Assembly (NCBI GenBank): GCA_028714175.1
Contig: JAQTMV010000032.1
Span: 1-32,202 of the forward strand
Direction of reading: 5' to 3'
Length of the DNA stretch: 32,202 nucleotides
From: Methylococcales bacterium
GTDB lineage: Bacteria; Pseudomonadota; Gammaproteobacteria; Methylococcales; Methylomonadaceae
In this document: positions 1 to 9,300 of the stretch, in pieces
Layout: every line of letters begins with the position of its first letter
Numbering within the stretch: position 1 is the stretch's first letter
Notes under the pieces: generated by a model
Seen by the model: the letters and a program-made list of their open reading frames with translations, nothing else
Told to the model about the DNA's origin: nothing
Database searches by the model: none
Made by a program: the position numbers and the translations under genes

Positions 1-125
1 CGGCCAAGCTCCGCGTGTTCTAATCCAGGCTAGCCTGGCAATCGACCGGCTCATTCAGGAGGCTAAATTGGCGAACTGAAAACTTGACTCAATTTTAAAG
101 ATCAATCTCACTCAAGGAGCTCTAG
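1..125 (+). mobile_element. End of an insertion sequence (left copy) with transposase C-terminus
   Basis: These 125 bases recur in inverted orientation at 32078-32202 with a single mismatch (position 36). Frame 2 is open from base 2 to a TGA at 77-79 and gives a 25-residue tail starting GQAPRVLIQASLAID, read here as the C-terminus of a transposase. The other two frames contain early stops. The shared sequence ends at CTAG (122-125); beyond it the two ends of the window differ, so the IS boundary lies at or just before CTAG. CTAG would suit an IS5-type YTAR target, but the family is not identifiable from so short a piece. Confidence 0.65.
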
Positions 126-556
126 CGTCAATGAAAACGTTTTGGCACAATTTTCTGTGCATCCGCTAACCTCCCCTAGTCCGCCGCACCATCCTTTTCC
201 CCCTAAACTCTCAACCTGTACCTGTTTTGCCAGAAACCCTGAGCTTCGGGGCGATATTGGCGGGGTAGGTTCCTCCAGTTCACTTGCGCGTCAGAATGCG
301 TTGGCGAATTGTTTTGGGAAGGCACAAAATAACCATGTAAATGCAAAAGCCTGTCAAATTGTCTCTTGTACGATGTGTCGATAATTAACAATAGGGTTGT
401 TGTCCTTAATCTTTGATTTTTCGGATACCATGCTCGCATTTTTGAATCCGCCTTTTATTTATTAGACCTTAATGCATTTACCGTTTCACTACTCCTCAAA
501 AAGCTCGCTTAGGGTTATTGTTACAAGTACTATTTATTCAGAATTGGAGATTTGTT
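126..556. other. Intergenic region with no convincing gene
   Basis: This is a gap of about 430 bases between the IS end and the lipoprotein remnant. Short open frames exist on both strands (about 80 codons), but none has a good ribosome-binding site or a recognisable protein motif. A TTGTTA / TATTTA pair just upstream of 540 could be a weak promoter for the following gene. No RNA gene was recognised. Confidence 0.5.
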
Positions 557-946
557 ATGCTAAAAAAAGGTATTCTAATTGATACATTTCTTGCACTATT
601 AATTTTTTTAACAGCATGTGGTAGTTGATTTAGTACTGATGCTGACATGGATTGGTGCAGTATCAATGCTCGGCAATATAAGGATTGGAAACATCTACTA
701 GAAGGAAAAATGGGTGCCATTGCAAGAGGTACGAGTTTTAAAAATTGGGTGGTAAGCTATGAAGTTCGGTGCGAAATTACTTCAAATCCGGTAATAACGT
801 TTGACAATAACGCCAATGATTCTACTTCTTGGTGCCAGGCCTATGAGGAGGCCTATCATAACTGGAAACGCAGTCTATTAATTACAAATGGTGATTTGAA
901 AGATCATTACCAAAAAACCATAGCCATTTATGAGTCACGTTGCTAG
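557..946 (+). pseudogene. Small lipoprotein gene with in-frame TGA just after the lipobox
   Basis: An ATG at 557 follows a GGAG at 545-548. It opens a typical lipoprotein signal, MLKKGILIDTFLALLIF followed by LTACGS, with the lipobox LTAC and its cysteine at codon 21. Codon 24 (626-628) is TGA. The same frame then continues without interruption to TAG at 944-946, and an internal ATG at 647 opens a 99-codon remainder. The downstream part has four cysteines (DWCSIN, EVRCEI, SWCQAY, and the final residue) and no family I recognise. The simplest reading is a nonsense mutation, perhaps TGG to TGA. A sequencing error or readthrough is possible. An independent gene starting at 647 is less likely because it lacks a ribosome-binding site. 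Confidence 0.6.
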
Positions 947-1197
947 GAGTCGGGGTTGAATAGCAACTGGACGAAAAACCGCAAGAGCACAAATGGTAAT
1001 TAATCCAAAGATCGATGCTTTGAAGGGAATTTTATAAAGACTCCTAACCTCTTTAGGGTGGTTAGTAATAGCGGTGCTATGCCCTGTAAGCAGTTTATGG
1101 CTTTAGCAGGATAACCTTGGCCGTAAATAGGCGCGGCTTGGGCTTTTGAATATTTGCGACTGAACCTTCGATCATCCGTCCAATGTTAAAAAATTGA

Positions 1198-2497
1198 TCA
1201 ACTCCGCTTCTGTAACGCTTCAAACTGCTCAATCGGTACCGGCTGACTGAACAAATAACCTTGATAGACCTTACAGTCATTCTGTTCCAAGAAGGCGCGT
1301 TGTGTTTCAGTCTCCACTCCTTCAGCGATCACCTCCATGCCCAAGTTGTTGGCCATACCGATGATGGTTTGCACAATCACTGCATCAGTGGTTTTTATAC
1401 CGATATTATGGACAAATGACCGATCAATTTTGAGTTGGTCGAGAGGTAATTGTGACAAATAGGATAGAGATGAATAACCGGTACCAAAGTCATCCAAGGA
1501 GAAGCACACGCCAATTTCCCGGAGTGCATGCATCTTGTGGATGGCGTCGTCGAAGTCGACAAGCACCAGACTTTCGGTGAGTTCCAGCTTAAGCCTATCG
1601 GGGTTGATAGCGTTACGGCGCAATGTTTGACTCACTTGCTCCACAAAGTTAATTTGACGGAACTGTCGTACGCTGACATTGACAGCAAGATGCAAATGCT
1701 GTGTATGCACATGGCCTTCCCAGATTTTGATCTGGGCGCAAGCCGTTTCCAAAACCCATTGCCCGATTGGCAATATCAAGCCGGTAAGGCTGATTGAGAG
1801 CGGCCAAAATTTTATTGCCAATACTTTCAGTCTGTTCTGCTGCTTCAAGAGCTTGCACACTCAAGTCCTCCAGCATCACCACGAATTCTTCACCGCCCAA
1901 CCGGGCAACGGTGTCGCCTTCACGTATACAGAACTCAAGTCGTTGCGCAACCTGTTGTAGCAGCAAGTCTCCCATATCATGGCCGAACGTGTCGTTTAGC
2001 GTCTTGAAATTGTCCATGTCAATAAACAGCAGCGCACCTTTACGGCCATTACGATGACTTGAAGCCAATCCCAATTTTAACCGATCCCAAAGAAGCTGCC
2101 GGTTAGGCAGGCCGGTAAGAAAGTCGTAGTACGCTAAACGTTCAATTTCATTCACTGCCGCCTTGCTTAGGGTGATGTCGATGAGTGTAGCAACGTAATG
2201 GGTAACCATGCCGTCCGCGACTATTACTGCGGTGATGGTGAGATGTTCTGGATAAACCTCGCCGTTCTTACGCCGGTTCCAGATTTCGCCTTCCCAAGCA
2301 CCAGTGGTATTGATGCAGGAGACCAACAGCAACAGCCTGCTCAACAAGGCCAGCCACTCGGCTGGGTTATTCAGCCGCTGCATTTCAATAAATTCTACCG
2401 TCCCGTGCAGTATGCCGAATAATGCCAGAAACCCTAGATGCCGGGTGAAAAGAAACGTCTTATTCTGCCTTGGCAGCACAGTGGAAACCACACTCAT
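1198..2497 (-). pseudogene. Decayed membrane sensor with PAS, GGDEF and EAL domain pieces
   Basis: Two minus-strand frames together make a broken c-di-GMP enzyme. The first (2497 to 1649) has hydrophobic N-terminal segments, then the C-terminal half of a PAS domain (GAWEGEIWNRRKNGE), then a GGDEF domain with an intact GGEEF motif at 1883-1897. After ALNQPYRL this frame leaves the family sequence. A second frame takes up the homology at TGLILPIGQWVLETA, deep in an EAL domain, and runs to a TGA at 1198 with DDFGTGYSS, KIDRSFV and EVIAEGVET motifs. The end of GGDEF and the start of EAL, including the EAL signature, are missing. The front half of PAS also seems missing, because hydrophobic sequence runs straight into INTTGAWEGE. 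I infer two deletions and loss of function. Nothing shows whether a truncated diguanylate cyclase is still made. Confidence 0.75.
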
Positions 2498-2600
2498 GCT
2501 AAATTATCTTTTGCCATATTCAAGCTTCCTATTGATTATTTAGCCATTTTACCGTGTTGATGCATAAGCAGCATAAAAGGTGCGCCGACAGCGGCCTTAT

Positions 2601-2618
2601 GTTCGATACCGTACAGAC
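2601..2618 (+). promoter_or_regulatory. Putative stress-regulon operator, copy 1 (upstream of DUF3096 gene)
   Basis: The sequence GTTCGATACCGTACAGAC lies 69 bases before the DUF3096-type start codon. It matches the other three copies (13468-13485, 13562-13579, 16378-16395) at 14 invariant positions of 18 and reads in the direction of the gene. The core is a dyad, GTKCG-WTAC-CGYAC; this copy has one dyad mismatch (GTTCG against CGTAC). The preceding bases CTTAT are shared with the PRC-barrel copy. No experimental function is known to me. Confidence 0.55.
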
Positions 2619-2687
2619 TATGCCCAACTTTACCGATATATTATTTTTTAAGCTATTTTTTTCACTTACTAGAAGGAGGACCACCCT

Positions 2688-2834
2688 ATGAATATGAATA
2701 TCGCGATTGAACCTCTACTGGCTCTTGTGATAGGGATATTGATTTTGCTGGTACCGAGATTTTTAAATTATTTTGTGGCAGTATATTTGATCGTCGTGGG
2801 TATCTTGGGGTTAATGCACCCTAACTTCACCTGA
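2688..2834 (+). CDS. DUF3096-type small membrane protein, 48 aa
   Basis: The ATG at 2688 is preceded by a strong ribosome-binding site, AGAAGGAGGA, at 2671-2680. The 48-residue product begins MNMNIAIEPLLALVIGILIL and is almost entirely hydrophobic: one segment around residues 7-21, a short PRFLNY turn, and a second segment around residues 25-42. Size, the LVPRFLNYFVA element and the two-helix layout match the DUF3096 family of uncharacterised inner-membrane proteins. The gene lies 94 bases before a second tiny membrane-protein gene, so the two may be co-transcribed. A copy of the dyad motif shared with the stress genes further on sits 69 bases upstream of the start. Confidence 0.75.
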   Translation: MNMNIAIEPLLALVIGILILLVPRFLNYFVAVYLIVVGILGLMHPNFT

Positions 2835-2928
2835 GGGGGTGATACAAAGGACCTAGGCCACACAGTTTTGGAATAGTTTTCAGTTTAACGTTTTTTTTCT
2901 AAGTTTTTTCTTTAACAGGGGCACTACC

Positions 2929-3087
2929 ATGTCAATAGGCACAATCTTACTCATAATTCTTATCCTGATGCTTATTGGCGTCATTCCAACATGGCCGCAT
3001 AGCCGCGGATGGGGGTATGGACCCAGCGGCGGGATCGGTTTGATTCTTATCATTATACTGGTCCTGATTTTATTGGGCAGAATCTAG
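2929..3087 (+). CDS. DUF3309-type small membrane protein, 52 aa
   Basis: The 52-codon gene starts at ATG 2929 after ACAGGGG and ends with TAG at 3085. The product starts MSIGTILLIILILMLIGVIP, has a central hydrophilic stretch TWPHSRGWGYGPSGG, and then a second membrane segment ending LLGRI. This hydrophobic-WPHSxxWGYxPSGG-hydrophobic layout is characteristic of the DUF3309 family, found widely in Proteobacteria and of unknown function. Two membrane-spanning helices are expected. It follows the DUF3096-type gene on the same strand and precedes the large glucan synthase gene, but nothing shows whether it is co-transcribed with the latter across the 294-base gap. Confidence 0.75.
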   Translation: MSIGTILLIILILMLIGVIPTWPHSRGWGYGPSGGIGLILIIILVLILLGRI

Positions 3088-3381
3088 CGGTATGGCAATA
3101 CTGTCTTCTGCACCTATGTGTACCCGAAGGTCGCTACGCTGGCAGCGGTCGCAGCATACTCACAAGGCATCGCGACCGGGCGTCGAAGCATTTGCAGAAT
3201 GCTGTTCTGATCTTTTGTGCATAGACCGCCTCCGCGGCTGGAGCGGAACAAGAGAAACACGATTGCTGTGATAACATGGGTTTTCGGCGTTGGCGAGTCG
3301 GTTGGGTGACGGGGATGTTCCAAAATCTCTCAATGAGGTAGAGACTCGCTTATTTTTTATTTGGACTCGGAGATTCAAACC

Positions 3382-6300
3382 ATGGCGAAGCGGCGAGATA
3401 GAAGGCAACATATAAGAGTCGACCATCCGGGTGGTGAAGAGGGACCTATCCGGTTCGAGTTGTTCAGCACGGAACGGCTCGAACAGCATGCGGTGAGTTT
3501 GGCGCAAGCGCAAAAGATCAGTAGCCGTAAGGAAGGACGCAAACTGATCCCGCGGGTGCGAGAGAATACCCGTATGTTGCTTGCAGCCTATAAAGCCGTC
3601 GCCAGGGCGGTACACGAGCAGCGCGCCATTACACCGGCGGCGGAATGGCTCCTGGATAATTTTCATGTGGTCGAGGAGCAGGTCAGCGACATCCACATAG
3701 ACTTGCCCGAAAGGTATTACCTGGAGCTGCCCAAGCTGGCCGATGGCGTACTCGCAGGATTCCCCCGAGTCTATGGCATCGCCTGGGCATTGGTGGCCCA
3801 TGCCGACAGCCGCTTCGATCCGGAGTTGCTGAAGCTTTTCGTGCGAGCCTATCAAAATGTCGAGCCGCTCACGCTCGGTGAACTCTGGGCTATACCGATT
3901 ACTCTGCGGCTCTTGCTAGTCGAGAATCTGCGTCGCCTGGCGGTCCGCATCATGCGTTCCCAAAACGGCCGTCGTCTGGCAGATGAGTTTGTCGACCGGA
4001 TCGAACAAGCCGCTGCTCAAAGCGACAAGCCAGACCTGCCACTTCCTGCAGCGGTATTACCCGAGGTCCCGCTACGTCAGGCGTATGCTGTCCAGATCCT
4101 GCAGCGTTTGCACGACCCGCATCCGGGCGCCTCGCTTTCCCTCGATTTCCTGAATGACTGGTTGAACGAGCAAGGTATCGGCCTCGATGAAATCGTGCAT
4201 CGGGAACATGCCGACCAGATCGCCGATAACGCGACGGTTCGCAACATTATCATCAGCATGCGCGCCGTCTCCACATTCGAATGGCCCCAGTTCGTCGAGG
4301 ACGTGAGCCTGGTAGAACAGTGCCTGCGCACTCACGAAGGCTACAGGACGATGGATTTTCTGACCCGCGATCGTTACCGCCACGCGATCGAGGATCTCGC
4401 CAGGTACTCGTTTCATTCGGAGCTGGAGATCGCTCGCAGCGTTATCGACAAGGTCCAGTGCGTAAGCAAACATTCCACTACCGATGAACGACAGCAGGAA
4501 CCGAGCTATTACTTGATTGGTGCCGGGCGGTATGGGTTCGAACGGGAAGTCGACTTTCGACCTTTGTTCAAGCGTCGGCTGCTGCGCACCTATGTCGCCC
4601 ATGCGGGGCTCGCTTATATAGGCAGTTTCGTTCTATTGACAGGGCTGTTGCTTACATTTCCTTTGTGCGCAAGCTTCGCGGCGGGGCTCAACGGATTTCA
4701 GCTGTTCCTGCTTGTGCTGTTCGGCGTATTTCCCGCATCAGACATCGCCGTCGACCTGGTGAACCGATGTATAATCGCTAGTCTTCCGCCGCGTCCGCTG
4801 CCACGGCTCGATCTGAAGGGCGTCGTGCCCGAGACCCTGAGCACCTTCGTTGTTGTACCGACGATGTTCGTCAGCGAGGCCGGGGTAAAGGAGCAGATCG
4901 AGCAGATGGAGATCCGGTATTTGTCCAATCCAGGTGGACAGGTGCGCTTTGCCCTATTGTCCGATTGGAGTGATGGGGAGCTGGAAACGATGCCGAACGA
5001 TGACCAGTTGCTGAATGAAGCCGTTACCGCGGTGGCTGCGCTCAACACCAAGTACGGGGAACAACGATTCTTTGTGTTTCACCGTAAACGCTTGTGGAAT
5101 TCCGGCGAAGGCAAGTGGATGGGCTGGGAACGCAAGCGCGGCAAGCTGCATGAATTCAACCGTCTGTTGCGCGGTGCTGCCGATACTTCATTTCTGCCGA
5201 TTGATGGCAAGCCAGCCGTAGCTCCCCCCGGCGTCTGTTATGTCATTACCCTCGATGCCGACACCAGGTTGCCGATGGGCGTCGTATCTCAATTGGTGGG
5301 TATGGCCGCCCATCCACTGAACCGGCCGGTATTCGATCCGGGCACCCAGTGTGTCGTGGATGGCTACGGCATCCTCCAGCCGCGCGTGACTCCCACGCTG
5401 CCGCAGCGGCGGGAGCGTTCGGTGTTCCATCGAATTTTTGCCGGCACTAGCGGCATTGACGCCTATGCAAGCGCCGTGTCCGAATTATACCAGGACCTGT
5501 TCGGACTTGGCACTTACAGCGGCAAGGGTTTGTATCACGTAGACTCTTTTGAAGCCGCGCTGGCCGGACGCGTGCCTGACAACACACAGCTAAGCCACGA
5601 CTTGTTCGAGAGCGTCTACGTACGATGCGCGCTGGTCAGCGACATCGAGTTTTTCGAGGAATTTCCTTCCCACTTTGAAGTTGCGGCATCGCGGCAGCAC
5701 CGTTGGGCGCGGGGCGATTGGCAGCTGTTACCCTGGATCTTTGGTTCTCGCGGCAAGGGTATGCCCATGATCGGACGCTGGAAGATGCTAGACAATTTGC
5801 GCCGATCCCTCTCGGCTCCGGGAGCCTTCTTTACACTGGTCGCAACCTGGACTATGCCGAATGCACCCCATTTGACGCTGATTGTGTTAGTGCTGATGGC
5901 ATTAGCCTTTCCCGCGATCCAGGCGATCATGAGCGGGTTCGCGTGGCCCCGTCGAGGCATCTCACTGGGTACCCATCTGCGCGCGGCGGCAGAGAATATA
6001 TTGTGGGGGTTTGGCAACAGCCTGGTGGCACTGATCTTACTCGCCCAACACGCTTTTCTTATGATGGACGCCATCGTACACACGCTGGTGCGGCTGTATA
6101 TAACCCGGCGCCAATTGCTGACGTGGGTCACCACGCTGCAGGCAAAGGCAGCGGCGGATTATGCGATCAGGAACCTCTTCCGGCCCTTGGGCATCTCGTC
6201 TACAGTCATCATTGGCGCCGGCGCCCTCGTGCTGCTTTTCAATCCGGCCGGAATCAAAATTGCTGCACCATTCCTGCTGTTGTGGTGGCTGGCGCCGGTC

Positions 6301-9300
6301 GTGGCCCGCGCCTTGAGCCTCCCGCCCAGACTCGATCGGGCCGAAACCCTGCAGCCAGGAGATAGCGAGCGGCTGCGCTTGATTGGAAGGCGTATCTGGC
6401 GTTTTTTTACGACCTTCGTGACGGCGGAGGAGAATTATCTACCGCCGGATAATTTTCAGGAAGACCCGCTACCCGTTATCGCCCATCGCAGTTCGCCCAC
6501 CAATTTCGGCCTTTATTTGTTGTCTGTCGTGGCTGCCCGGGATTTCGGCTGGATCGGATTGATGGATACCGTCGAGCGGCTCGATGACTCGCTGAAGACA
6601 CTCACTGCGCTGCCGCGTTTCCACGGCCATTTTTATAACTGGTACGATACCCGCGACCTGCATGCGCTGGAACCCCGGTATATATCGACTGTGGATAGCG
6701 GTAACCTGGCGGGGCATCTGCTCGCGCTGGCCCAGGCATGCCGGGAAATGCTGAATCGACCGCTCGCTCTTTCCAATGCCTTGACGGGGCTTATGGATAC
6801 GCATCAACTGTTCATGGCTGCGCTCGTCAAAATTACCGATGACCGGCGTACGTTCACGGTTACTCTTAAAGAACTGCGACAAAACGGACTCGTTCTCGGG
6901 AAGCTTTTGGTAGGCCATCCCGCTGACCCGGACGGATGGAGCCGTCTGTGGCGGCAGTTGACAGGCTGCGCCGACACGCTGCAGGACATGGCGCGCGCCT
7001 ATGCCGCTGAGCGCGGCGATGCGGGCGATAGCGAAGTGCTGGCATGGGCTACAATGCTGCGCGATGATATCCATTCACACTTGCGCGATGTGGATAGCCT
7101 GATTCCCTGGCTCCATTTCGCAGGCCGCCTCAACGCCAGTGCACAAACGGAAACGCTGCCTCCTCATGCTGCGGTACTCCGGGATCAGCTGACACTGGAT
7201 ACTCGCCTGAGTGACCTCGCAAACTGCTATGCGCTGTGCCTGGCTGATCTTAAGGCATCGTCTGAACACTCCCTGTCACCAGATGACCTGGAAGTAATGG
7301 CAAGAATGCTGCTGCGCGCCGGGAAGCAAGCCGAAGCGCTCACAGGACGCCTGGAAAACATGGTTGCACAACTGGACACATTGTTCCGTGAAATGGATTT
7401 TCGCTTTCTTTATGACACCGAATGCCACATGTTCTCGCTCGGTTACCGCATTAATGAAGGCACCCTTGACCCCAGCTATTACGATCTGCTTGCCTCCGAG
7501 GCACGCCTCTCCAGTCTCGTCGCAATCGCCAAAGGCGATGTACCGAGTACGCACTGGTTTCACCTTGGCCGAAGAGTGACACGCGCCGCGCATGGCACAG
7601 TGCTGTTGTCGTGGTCGGGATCGATGTTCGAATACCTGATGCCTTCCCTGGTGACCTATACCCGACGTTACAGCCTGATCGACCAAACCTGTCGCCTGGT
7701 AGTGCAGCGACAAATCGAATATGGCAAGGAACGCGGCGTGCCGTGGGGCATTTCGGAGTCGGCTTTCAATAGCCGCGACTTCTTCTTAACCTATCAATAT
7801 GCTGCTTTTGGCGTGCCGGGTCTGGGGATAAAGCGAGGACTTGGTGAAGAGCTGGTGATTGCCCCCTACGCTACAGCACTGGCCGCGATGTACCTGCCGC
7901 ATGCTGCCGTGGAAAACTTCGAGCACTTGGAAAAAATGGGCGCGTTGGGCCGCTACGGCTTCTATGAAGCACTCGATTTTACCCCGATACGGCTTGCGGA
8001 AAGGCAACGGGTCGCTATGGTGCGTTGCTATATGGCCCATCATCAGGGCATGTCCCTGGTGTCCTTCGTCAATGTGGTGCATGATGGGGCAATGCGCCAT
8101 CGCTTCCATCGCGCACCGCAGATCCAGGCGGCCGACTTGTTGCTGCAGGAACGCATCCCGCGCGGCGCCGATACCAGTAGCATGCCACTTTTTGAGGATA
8201 TTTCCGAAGTCAAGGAATTTGTGGAACCACCGGTTCGGCGCGTACCCTCGCCCACATCTTCGGTGCCTTCCTCGCACCTGCTGTCAAACGGCCGTTACGC
8301 GGTGATGATCACGGCCGCCGGATCGGGCTACAGCCAATGGCGGAATCTGGCGGTGACGCGCTGGCGCGAAGATGTGACGCGGGATGCCTGGGGTAGTTAT
8401 ATTTATCTGCGCGATGTGGCAACAGGCCAGGTATGGTCCGCCGGATACCAGCCGACAGTGACGTCTCCTGATCAATACGAGGTGGTTTTTGCCGAGGATC
8501 GTGCCCGTATCACCCGTAAGGACGGCAGCATCGCAAGTACACTGGAGATTGTCGTCTCGCCCGAGGATGATGCGGAAATCCGTCGTCTGAGTTTGACCAA
8601 TAATGGGATACGCACTCGGGAAATTGAAATCACCTCCTATGCGGAGGTTGTACTTGCACCCTTTTCTGCGGACATCGCGCATCCCGCTTTTTCCAATCTG
8701 TTTGTCCAGACCGAGTATCTGCCTCAAGCACGTGGCCTGATCGCGCAACGGCGCCAACGTACCTCCGGCGACGCGAGTATCTGGGCCGCTCATTTGCTGT
8801 TTGGCCGCGGAATCGGCGACGGAATCCAATATGAGACCGACCGGGCCCGCTTTGTCGGGCGTGGACAAACGCTACGGGAACCAATTGCGGTGATGGATGG
8901 CCGCCCGCTGACCAACACGGTCGGCGCCGTTCTCGATCCGATATTCAGTCTGCGCACTCGGGTTCGCATTGCAGCGGGCGCAACCGAACACGTGACGTTC
9001 ACCACGCTGATCGCCGCCTCCCGCCAGGCGGTGGAAGATGCAGCCGACAAATACCATAATGTTGCTGCGTTCGAGCGTGTGTCCGCCCTGGCGTGGACTC
9101 ACGCTCATGTGCAATTGCATTATCTGCGTACCAGGCCTGACGAGGCTCAGCTGTTTCAGGATCTGGCGAACCATTTCCTCTATGCCGATCCCTGGCTGCG
9201 ACCTTCGGCCAAGTTGATGCAGATGAATACCTTGAATGTCACCGGGCTGTGGCGGCATGGTATCTCGGGAGATCGGCCGATCGTGTTGCTGCGCATAACG

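Noticed and set aside
142..439. Open frames of 78-80 codons on both strands near the left end
   Set aside because: They overlap on opposite strands, have low-complexity or proline-rich text, no ribosome-binding site and no family pattern.
4072..4602. Long minus-strand open frame inside the glucan synthase gene (and several others through 12 kb)
   Set aside because: They are shadows of a G+C-rich gene whose own frame carries all the family motifs.
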